NCBI GenBank assembly: GCA_037447655.1
Contig: JBBHKE010000963.1
Coordinates: 260,608-320,694 of the forward strand
Direction: 5' to 3'
From: Zygnema cylindricum
Lineage: Eukaryota > Streptophyta > Zygnematophyceae > Zygnematales > Zygnemataceae
Length of the DNA: 60,087 bases
In this document: positions 44,220 to 56,430 of the stretch, in pieces
How the letters are laid out: the number at the start of each line of letters is the position of its first letter
Position numbering within the stretch: the stretch's first letter is position 1
The notes under the pieces: generated by a model
The model's input: the letters and a program-made list of their open reading frames with translations, nothing else
Told to the model about the DNA's origin: nothing
The model's database searches: none
Program-made: the position numbers and the translations under genes

Positions 44220-44230
44220 AAATAAGGGGA

Positions 44231-45185
44231 AAGTTAAAATAGATAGATTTAGAGTGTATTTTCTAGGTCTGGAAAAGGCAATAGAAAAAGCAAAGGCAAC
44301 CAGCCTCCACCCTCTCTCTCTTGCCCCCATAGTTATTGTAGTCACTAAAGGTGAGAGAGGATGATGGAGCCATGGCTGCCTCAACTCTTTAGGCTAGGCC
44401 AAAGAGTGACACAAGTCACTCTTTAACAAAAGGTGAGTCTAGTAGGACTCGAACCTCCGACCGACAGAGGGAGGCGTAGCGGTCAACCTCTAACCGGTCT
44501 GTCGTAGAAGATCGTTAGAGTATATAGGGTTTGAATAATATTTAAACAGTACAAAGCCCACTAATCCGAAAAAATATAATTACTAATAGAGTCACAAGGA
44601 AGTTAGTTAGAATATAGTGTGAATAACTTACCACAGTAAACAAATGTATTGGACATTTGTTTTAAACGGCTAGAGTTAAAAGCCGGTTTGGATCCGAGTG
44701 CACACACCATCGCCGAGATCCCAGAATAGCCCCTTTGGCGGTTTTGGGCGTGACATGACTAAGCGCCACGCGGCAAGATAATATTGGGAAGCGAGGATCC
44801 CAAAGAATATAAGGACAAATCTAAAGGAGACAGATGTCCACAACATGGCCGCGTCCTACACAGAACGTACAAAAGGTACATCAGGCATAGTGCCTTTCTG
44901 TACTGAACAATCTTTTGATTAGTCAGTACGTCAGTAGATAGGGGTTGTGAGACGGGTTTAGGACTTAGAGGAATGGGGAGGTAGACGCCTCTCTCCCAAC
45001 AAGCTTGTATATAATTTGGCATATTTGCTAGTTGATAATTAATCGACTAGTTGGCCGTTCTCTGTGAATCTTTTTGCTTTGGACTCAGGGGAGTCCAAAC
45101 TACACAGGAGTGTAGTCTGATTGAGTATTTGTCTGCTAGGGTAGCAATGGTTGAAGTTGAAAGTAGGATAGTTAGAAACCTTGGA
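44231..45185 (+). mobile_element. Copia A3 LTR (3' end missing)
   Basis: Starts AAGTTAAAATAGATAG (canonical TG lost) and follows other family A LTRs, including an antisense tRNA-like module with the best-preserved T arm (GAGGTTCGAGTCC, minus, 44445-44455) and GGACTCAGGGGAGTCC near 45081. It ends at about 45185, fused to copia B0 RNase H. Confidence 0.75.
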
Positions 45186-45650
45186 GGAGGAGAGGTGAAA
45201 ATACAGACATAGAGCGATGCTAGCTATGGGGACATGCCAAGCCAGAAATCTACAACCGGTATTGTGTTTAAGATTGGAGATGGGACTTGCTGCTGGAGTA
45301 GCAAATTACAAAAGGTTACAGCTCAATCCACAATGGAGTCTTAATACATGGCATCAGCTTCAGCCCTCAAGGAGCTCCTATGGGTCTAGACTATTCTACA
45401 AGAACTTGGGTACATGCAAACAAGTCCTAATTCTATCTGGTGTGACAACCAGGCAACCATTGCCATTGCCTCTAACCCCAGCCATCATTTTAAAAGTAAA
45501 CACATGGATTTTAGACTTCACTTTGTAAGGGAAAAAGTACTTGCAAAAGTCATTAAGTTGTGTTATTTACCGGATGAGAAGATGGTGGCTGACTTGTTAA
45601 CAAAAGCCTTTCCTGCTCCTAAGTTGCGGTTTTGCAAAGAGGTTGTTTGA
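45186..45650 (+). pseudogene. Copia B0 RNase H fragment
   Basis: Matches B1 at 52660-53100. The frames contain WCDNQATIAIASNPSHHF, KHMDFRLHFVREKVLA and EKMVADLLTKAFPAPKL. A TAA replaces a codon near 45344 and a frameshift is present. It is followed by a family B polypurine tract (TATTTAGGCGGG) and LTR. Confidence 0.85.
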
Positions 45651-45756
45651 CTAAGTGAGTAACTGAGTCTAAATATTTAGGCGGGTGTTAAGATTTGAAA
45701 TCTTTAGTTTAGTAAATAGAGGAGACCAAAGAGACTTAGAATATTTTATAAGTAGT

Positions 45757-46927
45757 TGTTGATATTTGAGTATTTTTTAGGTGAGTATAACGAAAGAAAA
45801 AGAACAGAGGCAGTCTACCTTTGACTCCCTTATCCAAGCCCCTATACTTGTTGTAGTCCTTGAATGCTTGATAGGGAGCTAGAGTCATGGCTACCTCAAT
45901 TCTCTATAAAGACATGTAGTAGAAATAAAAAAATTTCATCAAAAAGATTGACGGACATAGGATTTGATCTTGGTACCTGCCGTCAGTCAAAGTAGTCGTT
46001 AGCTCTAGCCGTTAAGTCTAGGAAGAGTGCTAAAATATGTAAGAATTGACAAATATTTAAATAGCTACACGTAGACTTGTTCGTTTAACGCGAAATATAT
46101 ACGTAGTACATGGATACATTTTTAGATAGTACGGAGTACGGATTTATATGAAACTGATACCGCGCATTTGTTTTCATCGCGAAACAAATACTGCGTTTCT
46201 ATTTTCAACGGCTAGAATTATAGGTGGTTTTGATCGGACTGCCATGATAGGCGCCGCGATCACATAATAAGTGCATTTGGTGTTTTACGGTCATCGCCAC
46301 GTCAAGTGACACGTGGCGTGATAACATTGGATTGCAGCAACTTCGGAGATTATGGGAACAAATCAGGATATGACATGTGTTGACATTTTGGCCATGTCGT
46401 ACGATGGCCGTACAAAAGTACACCGCCACCTGTACTTTTCTGTACGACACATAAACTAATTGGTGCCGTACGTCAGTAGATAGAGTCTTAGAGGAGAGAT
46501 AAGACTTAGAAATTTTGGGTAGGTAGCTGCCTCTCCCAGAGAGCATCTTGTATAAGAGGCAAACTTTGGCCAGCCATAACTATCAATTTACTCGACCATT
46601 TTAAGTGATTATTTTTGCTGCGGACTCAAAGGAGTCCACGCTACACAATGGTGTAGTAGTTTAGAGTTTTTGTCTGCTAAGGTGGTTTAATTTATAAGGG
46701 AAAGTCAAAATGGGTGAATGTGTTGAAATCACATATTCTAACTTTGCATTATGAGTTGAAACTGAGCACACAGAAAGTGTTATTTCACAAGGGTGAAGCT
46801 ATATTGGGGTTTTGATTGTCAATGGGTCAGTCAATTGGGTTTGTATCAAGCTAGAAGTCGGCATTATCTAGATTAGCTTCTTTTGGATCTGCCTTCTTTG
46901 AGGGCCAATGGAGGTCTCAGAATTTCA
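45757..46927 (+). mobile_element. Copia A4 solo LTR (1171 bp)
   Basis: TGTTGATATTTGAG ... CAGAATTTCA. It has a TATA-like TATAAG at 46551-46556, a GTAC hairpin at 46395-46449 and the tRNA-like module near 45955-46020. It is inserted in the B LTR, and no clear 5-bp target duplication is visible. Confidence 0.85.
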
Positions 46928-47322
46928 CTATATGTAATACTTACCTTTAATAGTGTTACAGTAGCAAAAGTACAATAGAGTGTGTTGTACATCTGCTAGT
47001 TTTACGGATTGGCGTCAACACGCATCACGAAGGAGACAATTAGAATCGCCAGATCAAACGGACGGAATCTGATCCGAATACCTTAAAAAATATATGGTAC
47101 AACAATTTTGGAGTCATACGGATATCTTGGAAATATATGGTACGGATCAATTCTATGATCATAAAATGGAATCTTTTGGATATTTCGGAAATGTGTTGTA
47201 CGATACGATTTATGATCATTGATTTCGAGTGGTGTCAACAGACGCGATTCACCTGGGACCACAAGCATGATCCACGTGGGACCGCAAGTGACGAGGCGTG
47301 ATTTACGTGGGACCACAAGTGA

Positions 47323-48362
47323 TGTTGAAATTTATAGATTTCTAGAGTATTTTCTAGGTTTAAATATGCTTTTTATAAAAGGAAAAGAAAAAGGACGGAC
47401 AACCTGCCTCCACCTCCGCTCTCTAGCTCCCATACTTGTTGTAGTCACTGAAGGTAAAAGAGAGAGGTGGATCCATGGCTGCCTTAGTTCAACAGACAGC
47501 TATTTTTAGTAGGTTACTAAAAATATAATTGACGGACCAGAGATTTGATCCCGGTACCTGCAGTTCGTCAAGTTGACCGGTAGCGGTCAGCTTTATCCTA
47601 ATAGACTAGGACCAATGCTAAGTGCTATGGTATGTGATAGATATATATTTAGTTCGAGTGGATAAAATTCATTTAACTAGAACTATATACGGCGTACATA
47701 GATTGAGTTTTATAAAGTATGTCGTACTACGCTAATTCAAAACTGATACCACGCATTTTATTTCGACATCGGAACAAATGTCGCGAAAAGTATTTATTAC
47801 TGCTAAGATTGCGTTTCGCATAAAATCCAACGGCGCACATCATCGCCGAAATCCCGGAGTGGTCACTTTGGCGTTTTGTGACGTGGCATGACCTGGAGAC
47901 ACGTAGAGAGATGACATTCGGTCATAGGAATTTCGAGGAACGTACGGACGAGTGAAAAGCAGACCCGCGTCCACTTAGTAGCCTTGTCGTACATAGGCCG
48001 TACAAAAGGTACATCGGCAGTAGTACTTTTGTGTACGATAGAGTAATCTGATTGGTCCGTACTTTAGTAGATAGGAGTTATTAGAGAGAATCAAGACTTA
48101 GAAAATTTTGGTAGGTAGTCACCTCTCCCTTTGAGAGTTTGTACAAATTGGCATATTTACTGCCTCATAACTTATCGAGTGGTTGGTCGTTTTCAGTGAT
48201 TCTTTTTGCTACAGACTCAGGGGAGTCCAGGCTGCACAGGGGTGCTGTCAAATTGTCAGTTTGCCTTTTTGGGTAGAAGTTGTCGTGGCTTAAAGTGGGT
48301 TAGTTAAATACTATCTAGTGGCTTCCTGTATTCTGTAGTCTAATGGAGGACACAGAATTGCA
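47323..48362 (+). mobile_element. Copia A5 solo LTR (1040 bp)
   Basis: TGTTGAAATTTATAG ... AGAATTGCA, inserted in the 31-bp repeat zone of the same B LTR. The tRNA-like module has B box GGGATCAAATC (minus, about 47540-47552). The flanks do not show a clean target duplication. Confidence 0.85.
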
Positions 48363-48718
48363 ACGAGGCGTGATTCACGTGGGACCACAAGTGACGAAGC
48401 ACTCAAACGCTTTGCACTACATTACTGCAGTCGACTTGACTTTAGCGACTACCTTGACTAAGCACCTTGAACATTTTGTACGGTTCGCCATCTAAAAATA
48501 TTTGAATAACATTTTTTTGTAGTTTAGTGTAATAAAAATTCGTGTTTCATTAATTAGGTTTTTGGAAAATAATAATTAGGTTTTTTGAGGTACTTACAGT
48601 ACAGTAAAGTACAGGCTGGATACTTTGTCGCTTGTCAAGATAGTTCCGTAGTACATTCACCCGAATTAGTGTGACCAGTAGATACTCACTAAGAGTATAT
48701 AGATTACGACTTAGCCAA

Positions 48719-48735
48719 TTTTGTATCATCCAATT
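48719..48735 (+). other. Copia B1 primer binding site (tentative)
   Basis: TTTTGTATCATCC just after the LTR end CCA resembles the initiator tRNA-Met PBS TGGTATCAGAG in 8 of 11 positions. B2 has the same sequence at 53982. Confidence 0.4.
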
Positions 48736-48953
48736 TTGGGAATATGATTTTCTAAGGGCAGTTTTTGGGAAACTTCCAAACATCATATCTTGTGGTTTAC
48801 TTGATCATATGGGCTGCAATTTCAAGAATTGTCAGTTTACTTTATTTTGTATCATTGTGGAAAATTTGACGCATATTGACCTTCTGAGTCATATTTTGTG
48901 TCAGTTCAAAGTTGGGTGTTGAGTAGGTACTTTGATAATTTCTGTTGTTTTTC

Positions 48954-49745
48954 ATGTCTACTTCCACTACTACTGTTGGTTCTTCTCCTGCATTGGTGGT
49001 TGTAAAAAAATAGGTTATGGGTCTTTCGTCAATTATTCCTATCTTGAAAGGCCAAAAGTATGCGTACTGGGCGGCGATAGTTGAATCGTTGTTTGAAACG
49101 GCTGACTTATTAGGTGTCTTGGAGGGCTCCCTTGATGAAACAAATCCAACATGGGCGAAAAAGAATTCTATGGCAAGAAAAAATCTAACTCTTTCTATTT
49201 CAGAAAATTTAGTCATGTCTCGACTGAAAATGAAGAAGGCGTGCAAGATTTGGACATCACTAAAATTCGCTTTTGAGAAAGCGAATGTTCAAGAGGAGCT
49301 CTTGTTGGCTGGAAAAATTTGGGGATGCATATACACTCGGGGAACTATGGTAAAGTATAATAAAAAATTTAGTGCACTCATTGATGCTCACTCTTCTGCT
49401 GGGGGGTCATTTCATGAGTTTCAACAGGCAGCTCTGCTTATTAGAGGTCTCCCTAGTAGCATAAAGGGTGTGCCTGTTCAATTAAAGAGTCATGATAAAG
49501 CTAGCTGGTCATTTCAGTTAGTGTATAATCTTATATTGGAGGAAGAGACTAATACTTAACTCCTTGAAGTAGAAGGAAAAATTGAAGCATTCACTACAGA
49601 CTTTGACAAAAAAAATCAGATTTATCAAAACAATAGTAAGTTTAACTAGAATCAGAATGAGTTTAATCGGTTTAATCTAAGGCAGAATAGGCCATCTTCT
49701 ACTACTTGTTTTAATTTTTCCGAGAAGGGTCATGGATAGAAGTAC
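48954..49745 (+). pseudogene. Copia B1 gag (broken)
   Basis: MSTSTTTVGSSPALVVV leads to a TAG and then MGLSSIIPILKGQKYAYWAA (frame 49017-49559), a UBN2-type Gag with SALIDAHSSAGGSFHEFQQA. The C-terminus (49660-49750) has a knuckle remnant CFNFSEKGHG ... KYC that lacks the second Cys. B2 has the same stop before MGLSS. Confidence 0.85.
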
Positions 49746-49899
49746 TGTCCTAAACTGAAAAAGGCTAATGAGACAGGTCTATACAGGCCATGTTCGCAGC
49801 AAAGCCAATATCACAAAGGTTTTTATGGGAATCCTTCCCGTGGAAATGCTCTTTTCTCAGCTTTTGCAACTGATGCAAATGATTCTCCGAGCTTCAAGA

Positions 49900-51600
49900 A
49901 CCAAGAGGAGGCGGATTTGTTTGTTATGGTGTCAACCATGGAGGGTCTAAAGGATGCAGGATGGATCATGAACACCTGAGCGTCCGCCCACATGTGCTAG
50001 AACAAGGCGACTTTTACAAATCTGCAACAAACATCTCAAAAGAGTATCTAATACGTTTGTGGCATTAGTGTTCAAACCTCATCTCATGGTGATGTATCTT
50101 ATATGGTAGATGTGGGGGGGAAATCTGTAGAAAGAACCTTTCACAATGTTTTGTATGTCCCAGACTTAAAGAAAAATATTTTTTCCACATCATTAGTGGA
50201 GATCAAAAGCTTTGAAGTTGTTATGAAAAGAGGGAGATAAGTTGTTAGCAAGAAAGGGAAAGTAGCACTAACACGAACTAGAGATTGTAGCAAAATGTAC
50301 CGGATGGACATGGCTAAATATAAAGAAAATGATGTTCTCTACTCCAGTGTCCAATCTGACAATGAGTTGTGGCATAAAAGATTAGGACATTGAATTATGA
50401 TAGTCTTAAGAAAATGGTGAATTCGGGAAATGTTTAGGGAGTTTTTATCAGTTCGCATCATATAAAATCATGTGATGGTTGTTCACTTGGAAAGATTTCA
50501 CAAATTGCCATTTCCACAAAAAACAAACCACAGATCAGAGAAAGTTTTGCAGCTAATACATTCTGATGTTCTCGGTTCTTCACAAGTTGCTTCAGCTGGA
50601 GGCGTCCACAATATGGTTATCTTCACAAATGACTACTCGAGGTAAACCAAAGTCTACTTCATGATACATAAGAGTGAAGTGTTTACTTACTTCAAACATT
50701 ACAAAGCATGGGCGGAAAAGATTCATGGAGTTCCAATCTTGGCGCTGAGATCGGACAATGAGGGAAAATATACATCAAGGGAATTCGAGGAGTTTCTCCT
50801 TCAAGAAGGAGTCAGTCAAAATTTTACTGTTCCATATACTTTGGAACAGAATGGTGTTTCTGGAAGATTAAATAGGACATTGACAGAAAGTACTCGGTCC
50901 ATGCTTGCAGATAAAGGGCTAGATTTGAAATTTTGGGCTAAAACACTTAACTGTGTTGTTTATATTAAGAACAGAATTGCTTGTAGATCTGTTAGTCCTA
51001 CACCTTATGAGCTTTGGACAAGAGAGAAACCTGATGTTAGTCACTTTCAAATCTTTGGCAGCAAGTCTTTTATTCTAGATACTTCACAAGATAGATGGAA
51101 AATGGAGGCTTAAGGCTTACCCCGAATTTTAATGGGGTATCATGATAATGCAAAAGGTTATAGAGTTTTTGTATTTTAGAATCAGAAAAGTGATTATTTC
51201 TATGAATATTCAAATTAAGGATGAGTTGGATTCGGTTGACTTATTTAAACTCTTAGACCAACCCGCAAAGGAATAACATGAATATGTCATTTTTCACCAT
51301 ACGCAGCGAGTTTTCTTTCCACCGCCAAGTGAGACTGCTATTCCTTCAGTCCCAGTTGTGCCTTCACAAGATGTTTAACCCCAAGTTCCAACTCAGACTG
51401 AACGAACTATTGCACCGGCATAACCACCATAGGTCGTGGCTCAGTCAAGGCAGTCTAATCCGAGGCTGCCAACGATTTGAGCCTTTGAAATTCCGGGGGG
51501 GAAGAGATCTAGCAGCCATTAGCAAACAAACTCTCACTTTGTTTTTTTTGCAGCTACAGAGGAGCCTCTAACAATTCAGGAGGCCTTTTCATCACCTGGG
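49900..51600 (+). pseudogene. Copia B1 protease and integrase (broken)
   Basis: Protease remnant GWIMNT followed by a stop at the DTG site (B2 keeps GWIMDTG), then VERTFHNVLYVPDLKKN and WHKRLGH. The integrase has LIHSDVLGSSQ and LRSDNEGKY. The catalytic Glu is lost (NGVSGRLNR where NGVAERLNR is expected). Frame 50661-51113 is the longest piece. Stops include TAA at 50238-50240, where B2 has CAA. Confidence 0.85.
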
Positions 51601-53155
51601 AGAAATCACAAGATGAAGGCGGCAAACGATGAAATTATGTCTTTTATGGAGGCACAGAAATGGGAGTTGGTGGATTTTCCTCCGGGTAGATAAACCATCG
51701 GCAGCAAATGGGTATTCAAGGTGAAGTTGAACCAAGACAACATCATTAAAAGGCATAAGGACAGACTATCGGCCAAGGGGTATAATCAAAAAAAAAGTAT
51801 TGATTTTGAAAAAACCTTCTCTCCAGTTGTTAGATTTCCTACTGTCATAATTTTGCTAAGTCTAGCGGCTATAGAGTATGGAAATACAACAAATGGATGT
51901 TAAAATTACTTTCTTGCATGGAGAGTTAGAAGAGGTCATTTACATGAAACAACCTGAAATGTATGTAGAAAGAGGAAAGGAGGAATAGATGTGTAAACTG
52001 ATGAAATCTTTGTATGGGCTGAAACAAGGCCCCGGACAATGGAATTTGAAGTTAGATGAGTTTTTGACTGGGCTGAATATTAAGATACTTAGCTCAGATC
52101 ATTCTGTATATGTTTTACAAGGGGAGGATGGTATAATTTACATTGCGGTACATGTGGATGATATATTATTAATAAGTAAGTCAATGGATGAAGTAAATCG
52201 TATTAAAGCGGCTTTAAAGTCTAGGTTTGAGATGAAGGACCTCGGTGAAGCCAAGTATATTTTAGGTAAACAATTGGAAAGAGATAGAAACAAAAGGTTA
52301 CTTGTGTTGACTCAGAAAAAAACAATAGGTAACATGCTAGAAATATTTGAAATGAAAGATGCGAAAGGATCTGTAACTCCCATGGAATTCAGGCATAAAT
52401 CAAAAGGAATTGATACTGATTCAGACATAATGGTTGGTGGGAGTCTAAGGACAAGGGAGGAAGAGTTTATGGATTTAAAGCCATATAGAAAGGTAGTCAC
52501 AAGTCTTATATATTTTATGAATTGTACGAGACCCGATATTGCAGTAGCTGTGGGAGTTTTAATTAGAAGTTTGCAAAATCCTAAAAGGGCAGACTAGGAA
52601 GCAGCAAAAAGGGTGTTGAGATATCTTGCACGTACTCCAAATCTTAAGCTTGTACTCGGAGGAGAAGAGGTAAAAATACAGACGTGGAGCGATGCTAGCT
52701 ATGGGGACATGCCAAGCCATAAATCTACAATCGGTTTTGTGCTTAAGATTGGAGATGGAACTTGCTGCTAGAGTAGCAAATTACAAAAGGTTACTGCATA
52801 ATCCACAATGGAGTCTGAATACATGGCAGTAGCTTCGGCCCTTAAGATGTTCCTATGGGTCAAGTCTATTCTACACGAACTTGGGTACATGCAAACAGGT
52901 CTTCAATCTATTTGGTGTGACAACCAGGCAGCCATTGCCATTGCCTCTAACCCCAGCGATCATTTTAAAAGCAAACACATGGATGTTGGACTTCACTTTG
53001 CCAGGGAAAAAGTACTTGCAAAAATCATATAGTTGTGTTATTTACCAAATGAAAAGATGATGGTTGACATGTTAACCAAAGCCCTTCCTGCTCGTAAGTT
53101 GTAGTTTTGGTGAGAGGCTGTTGGACTTAGTGAGTAACTGAGTCTAAAGATTTAG
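51600..53155 (+). pseudogene. Copia B1 RT and RNase H (broken)
   Basis: RT pieces are KMKAANDEIMSFMEA-like (about 51610), AKGYNQKKSIDFEKTFSPVV (51770) and the long frame 51989-52597 with MCKLMKSLYGLKQGPGQW. The active site is VHVDDILLIS (HVDD instead of YVDD). RNase H has TWSDASYGD, STMESEYMA and WCDNQAAIA. The end is EKMMVDMLTKALPARKL and the polypurine tract TTTAGGGGAG at 53151-53160. Confidence 0.9.
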
Positions 53156-53160
53156 GGGAG

Positions 53161-53980
53161 TGTTAAGATTTGAAATCTTAAGTTCAGTAAATAGAGGAGA
53201 CCAAAAAGACTTAGAATATTTTCTAAGTAGTTGTATCGAATACTTACGTTTATTAGTGTTACAATAGCAAAAGTACAGTAGAGGGTATTGTACATCTGCT
53301 GGTTTTACGGAGTGGCGTCGACACGCATCACGAAGGAGACAATTAGAATCGCCCAATCAAACGCACGGAATCTGATCCGGATACCTCCGAAAATATATGG
53401 TACAGCAATTTTTGGAGTCAAACGGATATCTTGGAAATATATGGTACGGATCATTTCTATGATCATTAAATGGAAACTTCTGGATAATTCGGAAATAAGT
53501 TGTACAATACGATTTATGATCATTGATTTCGAGTGGTGTCGACGGACGCGATTCACTTGGGACCACAAGCATGATTCACGTGGGACCGCAAGTGACGAGG
53601 CGTGATTTACGTGGGACCACAAATGACGAGGCGTGATTCACGTAGGACCACAAGTGACGAAACACTCAAATGCTTTGTACTACATTACGGCAGTCGACTT
53701 GACTTTAGCGACTACCTTGACTAAGCACCTTGAACATTTTGTACGATTCGCCATCTAAAAATATTTGAATAACATTTTTTTGTAATTTAGTGTAATAAAA
53801 ATTAGTGTTTCATTAATTAGGTTTTTGGGAAATAATAGTTAGGTTTTTTGAGGTACTTACGGTACAGTAAAGTACAGGCTGGATACTTTGTCGTTAGTCA
53901 TGATAGTTCTGTAGTACAGTCACCCAAATTAGTGTGACCAGTAGATACTCACTGTGAGTATATAGATTAGGACTTAGCCA
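53161..53980 (+). mobile_element. Copia B LTR shared by B1 and B2 (820 bp)
   Basis: TGTTAAGATTTGAAATC ... CTTAGCCA. It has three 31-bp repeats (53575-53665) of CGTGGGACCACAAGTGACGA with GGCGTGATT. It follows the B1 polypurine tract directly and is followed by the B2 leader and gag, so one LTR serves two elements. Confidence 0.85.
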
Positions 53981-54216
53981 ATTTTGTATCATCCAGTTTT
54001 GGGAATATGATTTTCTAAGGGCAGTTTTTGGGAAAATTCCAAACATCATATCTTGTGGTTTACTTAGTCATATAGGCTGCAATTTCAAGAATTGTCAGTT
54101 TACTTTATTATGTATCACACTGGAAAATTTGAGGCATATTGACCTTCTCAGTCATATTTTGTGTCAGTTCAAAGTTGGCTGTTGAGTAGGTTCTTTGATA
54201 GTTTCTGTTTTTTTTC

Positions 54217-55010
54217 ATGTCTACATCCACTACTACTGATGGTTCTTCTCCTGCAACGGTGGTTGTAGAAAAATAGGTTATGGGCCTTTCGTCAAGAATT
54301 CCTATCTTGAAAGGCAAAAAAAATGCGTACAGGGCGGCGATGGTTGAATCGTCGTTTGAATCTGTTGACTTATTAGTTGTCTTGGATGGCTCCCTTGATG
54401 AAAAAAATCCAACATGGGCGAAAAAGAATTCTATGGCAAGGAACGATCTAACTCTTTCTATTTGAGAAAGTTTAGTCATGTCTCGAATGAGAATGAAGAA
54501 GGCGAGCGAGATTTGGACATCACTAAAATTCGCTTTTAAGAAAGCGAATGTTTAAGAGGAGCTCTGGAAAAATTTGGGGATACAAATACTCTCGGGGAAC
54601 TATGGTAAAGTATAATGAAAATTTTTGTGCACTCATTGATGCTCACTCTTCTGCTGGGGGGTCATTTCCTGAGTTTCAACAGGCAACTCTGCTTATTAGA
54701 GGTCTCCGTAGTAGCATAAAGGGTGTGTCTGTTCAATTAAACAGTCATGATAAAGCTAGCTGGTCGTTTCAGTTAACGTATAACCTTATATTGGAGGAAG
54801 AGACTAATACTAAACTCCTTGAAGGAGAAGGAAAAGTTGAAGCATTTGCTACAAACTTTGACAAAAGATATCAAATTAATCAGAACAAGAGTCAGTTTAA
54901 CCAGAATCATAATAAGTTTAATCGATTTAATCTGAGGAATAATAGGCCATCTTCTACAACTTGTTTTTATTTTTCCAAGAAGGGTAATGAGTACAAATAT
55001 TGTCCTTAAC
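54217..55010 (+). pseudogene. Copia B2 gag (broken)
   Basis: Collinear with B1 gag: MSTSTTTDGSSPATVVV, stop, MGLSSRIPILKGKKNAYRAA. The longest open piece is 54548-55009 (DAHSSAGGSFPEFQQA). The knuckle remnant CFYFSKKGNEYKYC lacks the second Cys and the His. Confidence 0.85.
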
Positions 55011-55179
55011 TGAAAAAGGCTAATGAGACAAGTCTTTACAAGCCAGGTTAGCAGCAAAGCCAGTATCACAAAGGTTTTTCTTCAAATCCTTTCCGTGGAA
55101 ATGTTTTTTTCTCAGGTTCTACCACTGATGCAGATGAGTCTCCAAGCTTCAATAAGCAAGAGGTGCTGAGTTGTTATTT

Positions 55180-56430
55180 ATGGCGTCAGCCAGGAAGGGT
55201 CTAAAGGATGCAGGATGGATCATGGACACCGGAGAGTCCGCCCATATGTGCTGGAACAAGGTGGCTTTTACAAATGTGCACCAAAATCTCCAAAGAGTAT
55301 CTAGTATGTTTGTGGCATGAGTGTTCAAACCTTAGCTCATTGTGATGTATCTTTGATGGTAGATGTGGGGGGGAAATCGGTAGAGAGAACCTTTCACAAT
55401 GTTTTGTATATTCCAAACTTGAAGAAAAATATTTTTTCTACATCATTAGTGGAGATCAAAAGCTTTGAAGTTGTTCTAAAAAGAGGGAGACAAGTTGTTA
55501 GCAAGAATGGGAAAGTAGCAGTAACAGGAACTAGAGATGCTAGCAAAATGTACCGGATAGACATGGCTAAATATAAAGAAAATGGTGTTCTCTACTCAAG
55601 TGTCCAATAAAACAATGAGTTGTGGCATAAAAGATAAGAACATATGAATTATGATAGTCATAAAAAAATGGTGAATTCGGGAAACGTTCAAGTAGTTTCT
55701 CTCACTTCTCATCATATTAAATCATGTGATGGTTGTTCACTTGGAAATATTCACAAATTGCCATTTCCACAAGAAACAGACTACAAATCGGAGAAAGTTT
55801 TGCAACTAATACATTTTGATGTTCTCGGTTCTTCACAGGTGGCTTCAGCTAGAGGCGTCCACTATATGGTTACCTTCACAGATAACTACACGAGGTAAAC
55901 CAAAGTCTACTTCATGCAACATAAGAGTGAAGTGTTTACTCACTTCAAACATTTCAAAGCGTGGACGGAAAAGCTTCATGGAGTTCAATCTTGGCGTTAA
56001 GATAAAACAATGAGGGATAATATACATCAAGGAATTCGTGGAGTTTCTCCTACAAGGAGTCAGTAACAATTTGGTTGTTCCATATACATCGGAACAGAAT
56101 GGTGTTTTTAAAATATTAAATAGGATAGTGACAGAAAGTGCTCGGTCAATGCTTGCAGGTAAATGGCTAGATTTGAGATTCTGGGTTGAAGCACTTAACT
56201 GTGTTGTTTATATTAAGAACAGAATTGCTTCTAGATCTGTTAGTACTACACCTTATGAGCTTTGGAGAAGAGAGATACCTGATGTTAGTCACTTTAAAAT
56301 CTTTAGCAGCAAGTCTTTTATTCTAGATACTTCACATGATAGATGGAAAATAGAGGCTTATGGCTTACTGGGAATTTTTACGGGATATGATAATAATGCA
56401 AAAGGTTATAGAGTTTTTGTATTTTAGAAA
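55180..56430 (+). pseudogene. Copia B2 protease and integrase (broken)
   Basis: The protease keeps GWIMDTGESAHMCWNK, then VERTFHNVLYIPNLKKN (55317-55610). The integrase has HIKSCDGCSLGNIHKLPFP and LIHFDVLGSSQVAS (first Asp kept). The second Asp region is frameshifted (about 55990) and the Glu region reads NGVFKILNR, so the catalytic triad is lost. The C-terminal integrase part is YELWRREIPDVSHFKIF. Confidence 0.85.

Larger units (their letters stand above)
45688..48717 (+). mobile_element. Copia B LTR shared by B0 and B1, split by two family A LTRs
   Basis: Three pieces, 45688-45756, 46928-47322 and 48363-48717, add up to 819 bp and align end to end with the intact B LTR at 53161-53980 (820 bp). 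It starts TGTTAAGATTTGAAATC and ends CTTAGCCA. It serves both as the 3' LTR of B0 and the 5' LTR of B1. The middle carries 31-bp repeats of CGTGGGACCACAAGTGACGA. Confidence 0.85.
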
